Shown in pieces: positions 36,573 through 47,542 of a stretch of 64,000 nt of DNA. The first letter of the stretch is position 1. Every line of letters begins with the position of its first letter. The notes below the pieces were generated by a model. That model made no database searches and was not told the origin of the DNA. It worked only from the letters and a program-made list of their open reading frames with translations. The position numbers and the translations under genes were made by a program. Source of the stretch: Rhododendron vialii (taxonomy: Eukaryota; Streptophyta; Magnoliopsida; Ericales; Ericaceae); contig NC_080564.1 of assembly GCF_030253575.1 (NCBI RefSeq), positions 6,678,501 to 6,742,500 on the forward strand. The letters run 5' to 3'.

Positions 36573-37275
36573 CTAAGGAACATCAGGAGTTTGATCTGAA
36601 GGAGAGATGTAATATCCGGATTCATTAGTGTTTGCCTCGGGGCCAGTATAGTCAATCAACAGTACCCTTGAGAATCCAGCATTTTCCTGAGAAACAAACA
36701 GACATCCCTCAAAATTCCTCCTATACCAGAGCAATGCTGGAAACACAATTTTAAAACACGACTTCGGACACAACTACATCCGGAGCCATTCAATACATGT
36801 GGGCCTACATGCATCGAACAGGTGGGACGCACTTGTGTCCGGAAAGCGTGTTCCTAGACTTTTTGCTTATACCAGAAAATGAAAATTGAGAACAGCAGAG
36901 TCCCCCTCGTTCCCAAAAGTTTGTATGAGTTTTCTCCCTAACCCTAGAAATCAGAGGAACAAATTTAGGACCCAGAAATTAACAAGAAAAAAAGACAAAA
37001 GAGAAACACAATTAGAAGAAGAGCAATGCTACAAACGCACCTTTAAAATTCACCGGACACAACCGTGATTCGGAACCGTTAGATGCACGTGAATTCCCAT
37101 ACGTCCGACGGTCCCAGACACAATTGTGTCCGGAATTATGTTTTAAAGGGTGTGTTCCTAGAAGTTTTTATGATTAGCTTCATTAGAAAGGAAACTTGAC
37201 ACCATTACCATCAGAGAAGGAAAGAAGAAGAAGAGCTGAAATGAGGAGAACTGGAAGAGAAGAAGACCGACCCAT
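36573..37275 (-). CDS. Small secreted peptide precursor, PSY-like (tentative)
   Basis: Three exons on the minus strand, inferred from splice signals: 37209-37275, 36873-36943 and 36573-36686. The lengths 67+71+114 join in phase to 83 residues. Exon 1 is a signal peptide (MGRSSSLPVLLISALLLLSF). Exon 2 gives GLGRKLIQTFGNEGDSAVLN. Exon 3 gives ENAGFSRVLL then IDYTGPEANTNESGYYISP. The segment DYTGPEAN matches DYGDPSAN of the sulfated growth peptide PSY1 at D, Y, P, A and N in register; the acidic residue before Tyr suits tyrosyl sulfation. PSY peptides are secreted signals promoting cell expansion. The HDP that follows in PSY1 is missing, so the assignment is uncertain. The middle exon is the least sure part. 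A minus-strand TATATAC lies about 65 bases upstream of the start. Confidence 0.6.
36731..36867. mobile_element. MITE with 9-bp target duplication, PSY-like intron 2
   Basis: 137 bp flanked by tataccaga at 36722-36730 and 36868-36876. Ends gcaatgctggaaacac and, reverse-complemented, agcaaaaagtctaggaacac; the interior has paired cggacacaa and ttgtgtccg motifs. Probably Mutator-like. The target duplication spans the 5' splice site of intron 2 (see findings). Confidence 0.75.
37020..37182. mobile_element. Sister MITE in PSY-like intron 1
   Basis: Same family as the copy at 36731: agcaatgctacaaacgcacc and cggacacaa at the left, ttgtgtccggaatt and gtgtgttcctagaagttttt at the right. The flanks attagaaga/attagaaag look like an imperfect 9-bp duplication, so the borders are approximate. 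Confidence 0.65.
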
Positions 37276-37574
37276 GATTTGTTGGGCAATTATTGGAAAA
37301 GGGTCGTTCTCAGATTTCTGACTCTCTGCTTAGATTATGGAGTATATAAGGGGCGATGCGGAACGAAAGAGATGAAAGAAACCTTGAAAAACCACTGGTC
37401 GGCAGTTTTCGAGAAAGCTTTTATTAGCGTCGCATGCAATGGACTTTTGATTTATTATAGTATAAAACAGTTTGGTCAAACTAGAAATATTCATAGAAAA
37501 ACTAGTACTAATCTTCTTGGATCCAACAAAATTGGGAAAAGTCATTTTGCAGACATACTCTGAATGAGAGTCCA

Positions 37575-37866
37575 TCTATGGTACACACACAGAAAATTTT
37601 GTACCCAAAAGTCACTTTAGTGATAAGTATTCCAACTCAACGTGAAATACTTACAACTCAATGTATGATCATTTCTTATGAAATACTAACCACTTAGTGT
37701 GAAATTATTTCATATGAAGTGGTAAGTATTTTACATGAGTGATAAATATTATACATCTGGAATACTTACTACTCAATGTGAAATACTTACAACTCAATGT
37801 AGAGTACTTACTACTAAAGTGACTTTTTAGGTATCATACACCAAAAAGTGATTTGTATACCATAGA
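37575..37866. mobile_element. MITE with TATGGTACAC-type ends and internal repeats
   Basis: The left arm tatggtacac...caaaagtcactttagt pairs with the right arm actaaagtgactttttagg...gtataccata. Between them, aatacttacaactcaatgt-type units recur several times. It lies about 300 bp upstream of the PSY-like gene. Confidence 0.6.
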
Positions 37867-37934
37867 AAAATTCTCTGAATGTAAGGCTACGAACATCTTG
37901 AATGGCCTCATAACTGGGACTCAGAAACCCTGTA

Positions 37935-38102
37935 GTGCAGGGGTGCACTATAGGGGCCGCAATGGAAATCACAGCCGTACAAAGAGTGTTTTCAACGATC
38001 TAAATTTAAAATAAACTCTTCGCGCGAAGAGTTTATTTTTAAATCTTGACTGTTGAAAGCACGTTTGGATGATTGTGATGTGCTCTACAGGGTGCCCTGC
38101 AA
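37935..38102. mobile_element. Fold-back element with a 32-bp perfect palindrome at its centre
   Basis: Arms from tgcaggggtgcactatag (left) and, reverse-complemented, ttgcagggcaccctgtagag (right) meet at a perfect 32-bp palindrome (38008-38039) built on aactcttcgcgcgaagagtt. Almost the whole element can fold into one hairpin. Confidence 0.7.
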
Positions 38103-39369
38103 GGATCCTGGGTCCCCTTAACTATGTGCTAAAAATGTGTACTGCCGGTGAGTTAGGACTAACTTTTTGTAATTTTTTTCATGCATTTGTTTTTATAACT
38201 AGATGTCCGGGCCATCTTAACGACCAAGCATAACTCTCAGTGACCCCAAGATTTAAAATGTTTGGCCTCATTGGGTATGAAACCAGGTCCCCTTAACTGT
38301 ATTAGCTGATGTTGGGTTCACTTAATTATGATTTAACTAACAAAATTAAAACATGCATTGGAGCTCCTAAATAAGATAATGTTGACTAACTCAGATGACA
38401 AATAAGGTGAGACCCAACAATGCATGTGGTAATGCATCCATTGGATATGTCCCAAGGTAGGTTTGGGCTGGGTGAAGGAGGCTACGTAAAAAGTGGTTGG
38501 AGTTATGGTTGGCGGTAGAGTTGGGGAGGGGTTGGAATAGGGAGAAATTTTCTATTTTTGAATTTTGGAGTTTTGTTGTTAGAGGCCATTTGATTAAGTA
38601 GAAGAGAAATTAAAAAAAATTCCCAACAATGTAGGTTGAACTAGGATGTGTGTGTAATATTCAGACATACCTACACATTTTAGTAGACTTCAGTGACGAA
38701 AATAATATTTGAGAATGCCAATAGTCAAAAGGAACCTTTTCATTGATCCTAGAAGCATATACATGGTTGTCCTCGAAATGATAAACTAATGTAAAGCTAC
38801 AAGGGAACTCAATTATTGCTAAAGTCCACTTTCACTTGCTTTATTCAGGCCTCTGGATTAGCTTTTGGAGATTATAGTTTTTCACTCCCAAATGCAAAGA
38901 ACCAAAAGCCAATTAGCATGCGAATTGGATGGTGGTTCACCATCTTCTTAGTCACAGCTCTCAGGAAACAGATCACCTTAGTTCTCTTCTTTCAGACCGG
39001 CATACTTGTTGCAATATTGAAAGCTCCTTCAATGAGACTCATCTACCGGAAAGCGAATCAATTCACCAACCTCCTTCAGTAATAAGTTTTAACTGAAAAC
39101 ACGGCTTCGTTTGTTAGCTACGTTCGAGTTTTTACCTCCTTGTATTGCTCGTGAGTTATGTATTGATGCTACTACCCCACATTTGTGAACTCGGATACTT
39201 GGTTAGTAATGTAATCATTTTAATCAAAAAAGCCAATTAGCATCCTTCCTTTTATGACAATGGACAAGCCTGCCCAGTGCCCACCGGCCACCCAGCCCTT
39301 CTTTCTTTACTTGGCCCACATAGGTAGCCCATGGTTAAATTCATGAATTTTACCTCTTTTCCTTTGTGA
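38103..39369. other. Gene-free stretch
   Basis: No gene identified. The frame at 38816-39082 (+) starts near ttattcaggcctctgg, which looks like an exon boundary, but the peptide matches no family I recognise. The end near 39180-39230 (gtaatcattttaatcaaaaa) resembles a LINE tail. Confidence 0.35.
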
Positions 39370-39735
39370 CTCTTTTTTAAACGGTGAAAAAAGATTTTAT
39401 TAATCTTTGAATGTGAATATAAAGACCAAAAGAAGCAAGGATAAAGACAACAAGTATCCATCCGAGACCCAAGCCCTTGATTGGCAAAATGCCAACCAAA
39501 AGACACCCCAAGGGACAAAGCCCAGTATCTAAGAGGCCTTAATGCCCAAATAAAACAATGAACGTAAATAGGATGCAGCCCAAACACCAAAGAAGGCTTA
39601 AAAGCCCAAGTACAAGGAAAAAAGCACAATATTTAAAGCTCAAAACACACCCAAACCCTAAACAAATTAGGGAGGGAGTGTGACGATCTGGAATCCGGAC
39701 ATCATAGCCGCCATCGCAAAACACCAAAAGACTGC
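39370..39735 (-). mobile_element. LINE 3'-end fragment
   Basis: On the minus strand it runs through GGCATTTTGCCAATCAAGG and GGTCTTTATATTCACATTC to AATAAAATC and an A-rich end (ttttttaaacgg on the plus strand). This is the layout of plant L1 3' regions. No domain is readable; the 5' limit is approximate. Confidence 0.45.
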
Positions 39736-40166
39736 CGTGAACCTGCCGTGTGACTTAAAACTCCTAATTTTCTAAAATTTATTTGTGTACATGCACTTAC
39801 TCTAATTGTGGAAATCACCTCATCTGATGGGTGTTGCCTCCTAATTTAGATACTTTTGCTTTAAGAGAAAGAAGCAACTCTATGATAAAGTGAAGAAGTT
39901 GACTCCCCAATTCCCACATCCCTATGGTTTGGTTGTTTTTTCCATAAACTTTTCGTGCATTTTTAATTCAAATGTATTGTGGCCCATGTGACTAATCCTG
40001 AAGCAGAGTGCACGTGTGGGCCATAATCTTTAATGCGAACGCATTGGGATCCCAGAGACAGGAAATCCAATGGGAGCAAACAGTGTCTTGATTCATAATT
40101 ATTAGCTAATAAATGCAGTAATTAGACAAAAATCTCCTCTACTGTGTTTACTAAACTTATCACGAA

Positions 40167-40266
40167 CTCAGGAAATCTGTAGTATGTGATTCGAGTTGTC
40201 CATATCTTGTAGAATACTCGGGGAATCTGTAGTGTGCGATTCGAATTGTCCATATATTGTAGAATA
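40167..40266. repeat. 50-bp tandem duplication
   Basis: Two 50-bp units begin at 40167 and 40217 (shared core attgtccatat and ttgtagaata) and differ at several bases, so this is older than the 5199-5298 pair. Confidence 0.85.
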
Positions 40267-40423
40267 CTTTTTGAAATTTAAGAACAATGATTGTAGAGAT
40301 GGACGTTTTGAATCGCGCACCTATAATGTAGTGCCCAGGTCCACTTATCACTATCATGGTTTAGTTAATTATGGTACAAATATATAAGATACTGGTTTCT
40401 TAAATATAAAAATGGCCCCAACG

Positions 40424-40456
<33 letters not shown>
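40424..40456. repeat. Poly(C) run of 33 bases
   Basis: An uninterrupted C33 homopolymer, rare in plant DNA. Its exact length may be a sequencing or assembly estimate. Confidence 0.9.
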
Positions 40457-40458
<2 letters not shown>

Positions 40459-40659
40459 CTTCTAAAAGCAGATGTTGCTGGCATGCCACCATTAGTGGTA
40501 ACAGAAGGGATTATCACTAATAATTGCCACACTACTTTCACTAGAACATGCTCAGAAGAGAAAGAGAAGAAAAAAGGAAAGGGAAAAGAAAAACCAGAAC
40601 GAATGGAAAAGGAACAAAAAAAAACCTTTATGACCAGCTTTCCAACTTTTGGCACTATT

Positions 40660-41090
40660 TGTTCGGATTCTATGGTACTGAAAAAGAAGGTGGCTTCCTC
40701 TTTTGTGGTGAGAATTCAAGCATATCTGCAAAGAAGGGCCTACAAGAAGCTTCTTTGCCTTGCAAACTTGTAACTGACCCCAACTCATTTAACCCACCAC
40801 ATAAATAGCCAAAAGGGTCAAGAAGTAATGAGTCTTTCACCGGTTTGGTGGCATCTTTGGTTGGATCTTCCTTATAAATAGGGTCAAGAAGTTCTGGTCC
40901 TGGAGGAATAATATCAACCATTTGACGTCTATTACAATAGCTTTGAAAAGACAAATTACCTATCTTTTCTTTCATCTCAGGGGAAATATGATCATGAGTC
41001 CTGTCTTTTCTTTCATCTCAGGGGAAATACGATCAAGAGGGACTAATGTTGCCCGAACAATTGGACAATGGAAAATACTCAATCCGTCTA
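40660..41090 (-). pseudogene. Unidentified coding-like relic
   Basis: The minus strand reads IFHCPIVRATLVPLDRISPE near 41085-41010, continuing after a duplicated patch as MKEKIGNLSF, MVDIIPPGPELLDPIYKEDP and TKDATKPVKDSLLLDP. The composition looks like real protein, but I cannot name the family. A roughly 37-bp unit (tcttttctttcatctcaggg and onward) is tandemly duplicated at about 40964-41035 and shifts the frame. It could be a fragment of a host gene or a transposon gene. Confidence 0.3.
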
Positions 41091-41773
41091 TCCCCTTAGA
41101 TTCATAGTATCATCACTATTGGCAAAGCCAAGGAAAACAGTTGAAATTTCACAACAATGGTGTCTGCTCCAATTCATGGGTTCTATTCATAGCGCATAGA
41201 TATCTACATCATATTGAAAGGTAAACACACAAGGCACCAACATGGAACTAAATTCCAAATTTATTTCATTACATATGGGATTTGTTACAAAAACTCACTC
41301 CTTGTTATCCCTGTTTCTTATACAACTATACAATACATATGGACTAAAATCACAATACATAAAGTGAAAGCACCAGACTCTACTTCCAGTCGTAAAGAGT
41401 AGGAATCAGCCACCACTTACAGCTAATCTAGAATCTCCATCTTCACCTTCTGATGTCTTCTGAATTGCACTGTAATTCTGGGAGTAGATTCCGACAAATG
41501 AGGCTGGTGAATCAACGTGGCCTCATTGTGTACAAAGTAACAATAATTTTCCAAGCACTAGCAGAGATCCGCTCTTCAATTGTCAGCACAGGAGTAATTC
41601 TACGGTCACAGAAATCGGCGTCAGAAAAATGCACGAGACAATTAAAGAAGTCGCCTTAGGGGGACCAACTTCTGAATTTGATTTTCATCCTCCTTTCAGT
41701 GGCCGGTTTATGTGAATGTAGAATTACTCACCTAGACTAGGAAAGTTAAAACAAGTTTTCATAAGCTACCCAC

Positions 41774-44700
41774 CTATGAGCTCTCATGGAAGTTGAGTGA
41801 CCGAGACAAAGCTGCAGGATTTGCTTGTAACACCGAAGAAGTTTCTGGCATGTGATTCTTCTCATCACGCTTCGATTGGAAGGCCTTAAACATACTTCCC
41901 TTACTGATTGAATCACCTTTGTCATTTTTAATTCCCAATGTTTGCCATATAGAACTCTTTGCTGCTTCACCTGGATCATCGATTCTCAACGTTTTTGGAA
42001 TCCAAAGGCACGGCTCATTATTATCCTCTTTCTCTGACTCCTCTTGGCCAGAGCTGGGTTTTGTAATCATAATCTCATCCCTAGAATGCTTCCCTAAAGT
42101 TGGTGAATTAGGACCAGAAGGAGGACCTGATTGGATGGGCGGAGAAGTAAGGGGAGCTACCCAAGGGACATTCCAAGTGCCCGGAAGGGTACAACCCCAG
42201 TAAGGCGGTGGGTAGAACGGCATAGGAAACCCTGGCGGAAAAAAAGCAGGTGGCGTCCATTGAGCTGAATTCCAAGGGTACGGCCATGGAGCCCCAGGGA
42301 AGTAAGGTATCTGAGGAGGGAAGCTATGACAATTCTGCATTCTTGGATCTTGTGGCACATTTGTACCCATTTCTTCCTTTGAATTTACAGCAATGACTGA
42401 AGATTGGCTCAAGTGCTCATCCCTTTTCTCTCCAGCTCCATAAGGAACTGAAATTCTAAGTTCTTCTGGGTTACAAAATCCATTTTGAGAGTGATTTTGG
42501 ATCGTTTTGTTCGCGACGTTCAAGACTGAAGCCATTGATTCGCAGAGGGGTGTATCAGAGCCAAAAGTGAGGACACTGCCATTGGGGTTTAGATTCGGAT
42601 GGTGGATCCCATTTGGAAGAGCTTCTGGTATGGCTATTTGACGGTAGTGAGAGCCTGAGTTCTTGTTCTTCCGGCGACCGGCACCCACGGGAACGCTCCT
42701 CATGGTCCCACCAGCTGTCCAGTATCTCTGGCAGTTTTTACAGAAGTGTCGCGGCTGGTTCACGTTGTAGTTGTTGAAGTAACAGAATTTGGTGTCCATG
42801 CTATTACAGCGGGGACATGGAAGTATCTTGTCTGGTTTCTTTAGGGTCTTCTCTTGTGAATTACTAGTCTCATTTTGATCTTCTTCAGTCCTTGATGTTG
42901 AGGCTTCATTATCAACGGGTGGTGTTTTTGGGTTGTCATTTACCCCTGCACTTGAATTTGGATCTGCTATTTCCTCTGAAGTAATAGGCTGGGCTCCATC
43001 CTCCTGTTTAGCATCACTCAGTTTGATACCAGACGGGGCCTGGATTGATCAAAAGTTCCAGTGAGAACACATAACAAGTACCAGAACAAATTTCACTGTT
43101 CACAATTAGAACCAGGTTGAACAGTTGCAAAAACTGATTTGGTCATTGCTATCTTCTCCTGACATATATGTTAAAAGCAAATCTCTACTCATCACCGCAG
43201 GTCTTCTTTATGACAGCTCTTCTGGTAAGTGAGATGTATGAATACAAGCTAAACAATCCTTTGCATGGTTGGCAGGAACGCGTTTGAAAACAAATTAATA
43301 CCAAACAATCTAAAGGATTAGTTCAACTGGATGTGGTAATCCAGGATTTCTTTATCTTGTTTACAACTTAAACAATCAAAGAGAGCTTAAAGCCTAAAGG
43401 GAGAGGATGAAGAAGCGTCAAATATTTCTGAGAATATACGGGGTGAAGTATACATCAAGAGAATCTCCATATGACTTATAAGTGATAGCCATTAGCAACC
43501 CATTTACGGGTTCTAGAAAATTCATCTAATAAGACATTTTAAGTCAAACGAACAACTTATAGCCTCAACTTCGTTGATGCACGATCTATGCAGCAACTGA
43601 TTATTAAAACAGGTCTCATCCAAAACAAAGAGAGCAAAAAGTTTAACTGCCACCTAACTTTTGCTCAAGATCAATACCTCCAGCAAATTCATAGATACAA
43701 AATGGAACTCTCTAAACCATCAGTACAGATTAACCTCAGCCATCAGTACAAAATTCCCCTAAAATATATAAAACAAGCAAATTCATGCGTATAGGCAAAC
43801 TTCCAGACATCCACAATGATCCAAGGGCCTATTAGATTGGTTGGATTTTGAAACGCACTCAAATTACAAAAATATGTGGAGAGCAAGTTTGACTCCAACT
43901 ATTGATGAACTACTTACACATCCATTGGGCAACCAACCACAAGGACGTACTAGTAATTCTCAACCGATTACCTCTGTAGATCCTCTCATTAGTACAACCA
44001 ATCAAATATAGCTCAACAAAAATAAAACTAGTGAAAGTGACCTAAAACCCATAAACTTGAATTTTCTGAAAAAATGAATGAACATGCTTGTTTTGAATCC
44101 TAACCTCAAGTTGGTCGAGTGGGAGCATGGCAGCATGTAAGTCCCAAGCGCATAGGTTCGACTCCCAACCCCGATAAAAAAAACCATTACTTCGTCGTTA
44201 ACTTCAGGTTTCAGAGATTAGTCGTTGTAGGTGTAAGTTAGCCTCGACGACCAGTTATAAAAGAATATGCTAGGTTTGAATCCTGAAGCAGAATTACAAT
44301 ATCCCAGACTAAGGTGTTGTTTCTCTTAAATTTTTCTGCTTTTTGGGCATTCTTTCCTTGTTCAAAAAAATTCGTGATCATTAGTGCGCCAAAATTTTGT
44401 AGATAATTTGTCCCGACGAGAAGAATCGGAAAAGTAAAAATAAATTTACTTTTACACCCTCGTTTTGGGCTTTATCTTGAAAATTAGAAATAAAATTACT
44501 TTTACGCCCTCGTTTTGGATGAAAGTCATAATTTTGTACTTTATGCGATTTTTTTTTTGAATGAATACAAAACTCTAAGGGGGTGTTGCTAATGCAAAAA
44601 GTATTTTTGGTTGTCCCAAAACTGTAGCGCATAAAACCTTTATACCATGTGCAACTGTACAAAGTTTTTATGCACTAGAATTTTGAAAAAACAAAGACAA

Positions 44701-45162
44701 AAATAATTTTAGCATTATCATTTCTCAACTCAAAAAGTTAAGAGAAACATACTTTAAAGAGTAAAGAGCTACTCCGTAGTAATTCCAAGCATAATTAAGC
44801 GCAAACCACATCCAAAAACGCTAATTATACACTCACTGGATTCCACAACCAAGGTACCACGCCGTCAAGAAAATCGTCAAAACAAAGTAGAATCATAATA
44901 AGAATAATACTAATTCAGTAAAATCCAATCACACCTTATCAGGTTCCTGATCTTCTCCGAGTCTATTCGAGTTGTTGCCATCCTCGGTCGAATAAACCCG
45001 ATCTTGAACGGGACTTTCGTTGGCAGGAATATCAGGACGAACCGGCGTAGGAGAAGCGGGTCCGAAGGAGGTTGGAGCTGCGGCCGGAGGCGGCAGAATC
45101 TCGATGACCGGAATCGTCTTTCCAAAGAGCTTAATCGCTGGGTCTCCTTTGGGTTCCGACAT
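41774..45162 (-). CDS. Cycling Dof factor (CDF) transcription factor
   Basis: Two exons: 44935-45162 and 41774-43039, joined in phase to 497 residues; CDF genes typically have this one-intron form. The N-terminus carries [12 protein letters not shown], the conserved motif linked to TOPLESS binding. The Dof finger is [20 protein letters not shown] to [20 protein letters not shown], with C151, C154, C176 and C179 in the C-x2-C-x21-C-x2-C spacing. C-terminal blocks [28 protein letters not shown] and [18 protein letters not shown] match the regions bound by GIGANTEA/FKF1 in Arabidopsis CDFs. Such factors repress CONSTANS/FT and are degraded by FKF1 in the afternoon, controlling flowering time and stress responses. 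The 1.9-kb intron holds a SINE-like insert. The 5' leader is GA/G-rich. All domains look intact. Confidence 0.96.
44100..44188 (+). mobile_element. SINE-like insert in the CDF intron
   Basis: A tRNA-like head (cctcaagttggtcgagtggg) and a B box (ggttcgactccc) are followed by an A run. Too short and imperfect to be a functional tRNA. Antisense to the CDF gene. Confidence 0.45.
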
Positions 45163-45198
45163 TTCTACACCGTCACGGGGAGAGAGGATATTGTAGAG

Positions 45199-45256
45199 AG
45201 AGAGAGAGAGAGAGGGAGAGAGAAGGGGGGGGCGGGGGGCGAGAGAGAGAGAGAGA
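45199..45256. repeat. GA/G-rich run in the CDF leader
   Basis: (GA)n segments flank a ggggggg-c-gggggg block, 37-94 bases upstream of the CDF start codon. On the transcript strand this is a C- and CT-rich leader. Confidence 0.85.
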
Positions 45257-45686
45257 GCTGGGGGCGCCACGTCATTCGGCAAATGCAACTCCAGCCACGA
45301 GTTGAGTTGTCTTTGTAGCCTTGGAAAATTATGTTCCGCTTTTCCTCTTTCTCTGCTTTTTGGCCTTTTTGATTCTCCACAAAACAAAAGAGGAAACAAT
45401 ACTCGAAAGACTAAAAAAAAGCTACCAATATCACTTTAAAAACAAAGGGCTTTTTAACTTCATTTTCTTCTTCGTTTTGTGTATTTTAACTTCATTTTCT
45501 TATTGACGAGAAAAGTTTGAAACGTACAAAATTATTATCGAGATTAAAAAAAAGTTCACACTAAGTGCATGTTTGAGCGCTTCATTTTCAACTTCTCACT
45601 CTCATTTTTAACTTTTTGGTGTTTGGCTAGTGTGGGCAAAATGACTTTTCGATTTTTGGGTTTAGAGAAGAGAAGTAAGGACTAGG

Positions 45687-47291
45687 GGGAGATCGGGAGA
45701 GGAGCTTTTTGACTTTTTATTTTCTATTTTTTTTAATTTTGTTAACAAAAAGAAATACAGAACACATTCTACACATATTTCTCAAACATTAATCAAGTTA
45801 CAAAATACATTCTGCATATATCATTCAAACCCTCTACCAGATTTAAAATACATTCTGAACATAATTCAAAAAGTCAAAGAATCAAAAAGTTGAGAATCAA
45901 ATAGTTGTTTTATTTATCTAAAGTGCAGTCTTATTTGAATTATTTCAACATCGGTCCATACTTTATACTTTTTCAATTCATCCTGTTAAGACGAACGATT
46001 AATCCCAAAAATTAAATAAAAAATATTAAAATAAGTTCCAGACTTATAAGTTAAAAAGAACGCACCCTAAATATTGACATCCCCCAAGGTTTTCTGTAAG
46101 TACATATTCTCCCTCCAGGTTTGAAAAAATGATTTTTAACCACTTGATGTTTGGTTATGCATTTTAATTACACTCAATCGTTTGAAATGCTTACACTGGA
46201 TTGTATTAGACCCACTCCGGAATCCCACACAAATAATCAAAGTCATTTAATTTATTTAAATGCTCCATCCGTCCTAATTTAATAGTTCATTGTTATATTC
46301 TAACCAAATAAAAAAACTATTTATATCTTTAAATTGGTAATGAATTTTATATCCAATATGAATTTTGTTTGATAGTTTTATAATACAATGTTTTAAAATC
46401 ACATAAAATATTATAAATTATAAGATATAGAATCAATTGAAAAGTGATACAAACTCCCCGGTCTTCAGGGGGAGACCGAGAGAGGAGCTTTTTGACTTCT
46501 CATTTTCCACTTTTTTTTTATTTTGTTAACAAAAAGAAATACAGAACACATTCTATATATATCTCTCAAACATTAATCAAGTTGCAAAATACATTATGCA
46601 CATATCATTCAAACCCTCTACCAAATTCAAAATACATTCTGACCATAATTCAAAAAATCAAAAAGTTGAGAATAAAAAGTCAAAAAGTTGACTCTCAAAC
46701 ACCCCCTAAAAACAAAAAAAAAGTATCAAATAGTTATTTTATTTATCCAAAGTGCCGTCTTATTTGAATTATTTCAACATCAGGCCATACTTTATACTTT
46801 TTCAATTCATCCCGTTAAGACAAACAATTAATCCCAAAAATTAAATAAAAAATATTAAAATAAGTTCCAGACTTATAAGTTAAAAAGAACGCACCCTAAA
46901 TATTGACATCCCCCAAGGTTTTCTGTAAGTACATATTCTCCCTCCAGGTTTGAAAAAATGATTTTTAACCGCTTGATGTTTGGTTATGCATTTCAATTAC
47001 ACTCAATCGTTCGAAATGCTTACACTGGATTGTGTTAGACCTACTCCGGAATTCCACACAAATAATCAAAGTCATTTAATTTGTTTAAATGCTCCATCCG
47101 TCCCAATTTAATAGTCCATCGTTCTATTCTAACCAGATTAAAAAAAAACTATTTATATTTTTAAATTGGTAATGAATTTTATATCCAATATGAATTTTGT
47201 TTGATAGTTTTATAATACAATGTTTTAAAATCACATAAAATATTATAAATTATAAGATATATAATCAATTGAAAAGTGATCACACAAACTC
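45687..47291. repeat. ~0.8-kb tandem duplication carrying MITE pieces
   Basis: Copy 1 (about 45687-46450) and copy 2 (about 46468-47291) align throughout, from gggagaggagctttttgac to gatgtttggttatgcattt and the Stowaway segment ending tcaattgaaaagtgat. The offset is 783 bp at the left and 832 bp at the right. Most of the difference is about 50 bp present only in copy 2 (gttgactctcaaacacccc and neighbours), the right end of a MITE whose left end (gtgcatgtttgagcgcttc) is at about 45560. There are many point differences, so the duplication is not very recent. Confidence 0.9.
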
Positions 47292-47542
47292 CCAAAAAAG
47301 ACTACTCTTTTCATCCCATAATATTTGTCCGGTCCGCAAAACGAGAATGTAAAAATAATAAAAATTTTGCAAGAAAAATTCAAATTTTTTTTAACAGTTC
47401 ATTAGATATTGATGAGTACTTGGAATTTATGAAAAAAAGTTAGAATTTTTTATTAAAAGAAATGCATTAAATTTTGAGTCCTCGTTTTGCGGACGGACAA
47501 ATATTTTGAGACAAAAGTAGTTTTAAATTGGGACAGTGGGAG
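47092..47542. mobile_element. Stowaway MITE interrupted by a second Stowaway
   Basis: The left end ctccatccgtcccaattta and right end taaattgggacagtgggag belong to the family seen intact at 13185-13420, here in inverse orientation. A different element sits inside at 47305-47517. Copy 1 of the tandem duplication holds only the left part (about 46263-46448). Confidence 0.82.
47305..47517. mobile_element. Inner Stowaway-like MITE, 213 bp
   Basis: Ends ctcttttcatcccataatat and, reverse-complemented, cttttgtctcaaaatatttg, continuing to gtccg on both sides; flanked by TA at 47303-47304 and 47518-47519. Removing it rejoins the outer element. The copy at 4152-4335 is a relative. Confidence 0.82.

Noticed and set aside
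41919-42203. Plus-strand frame over the CDF exon
   Set aside because: Antisense shadow of the CDF coding region.
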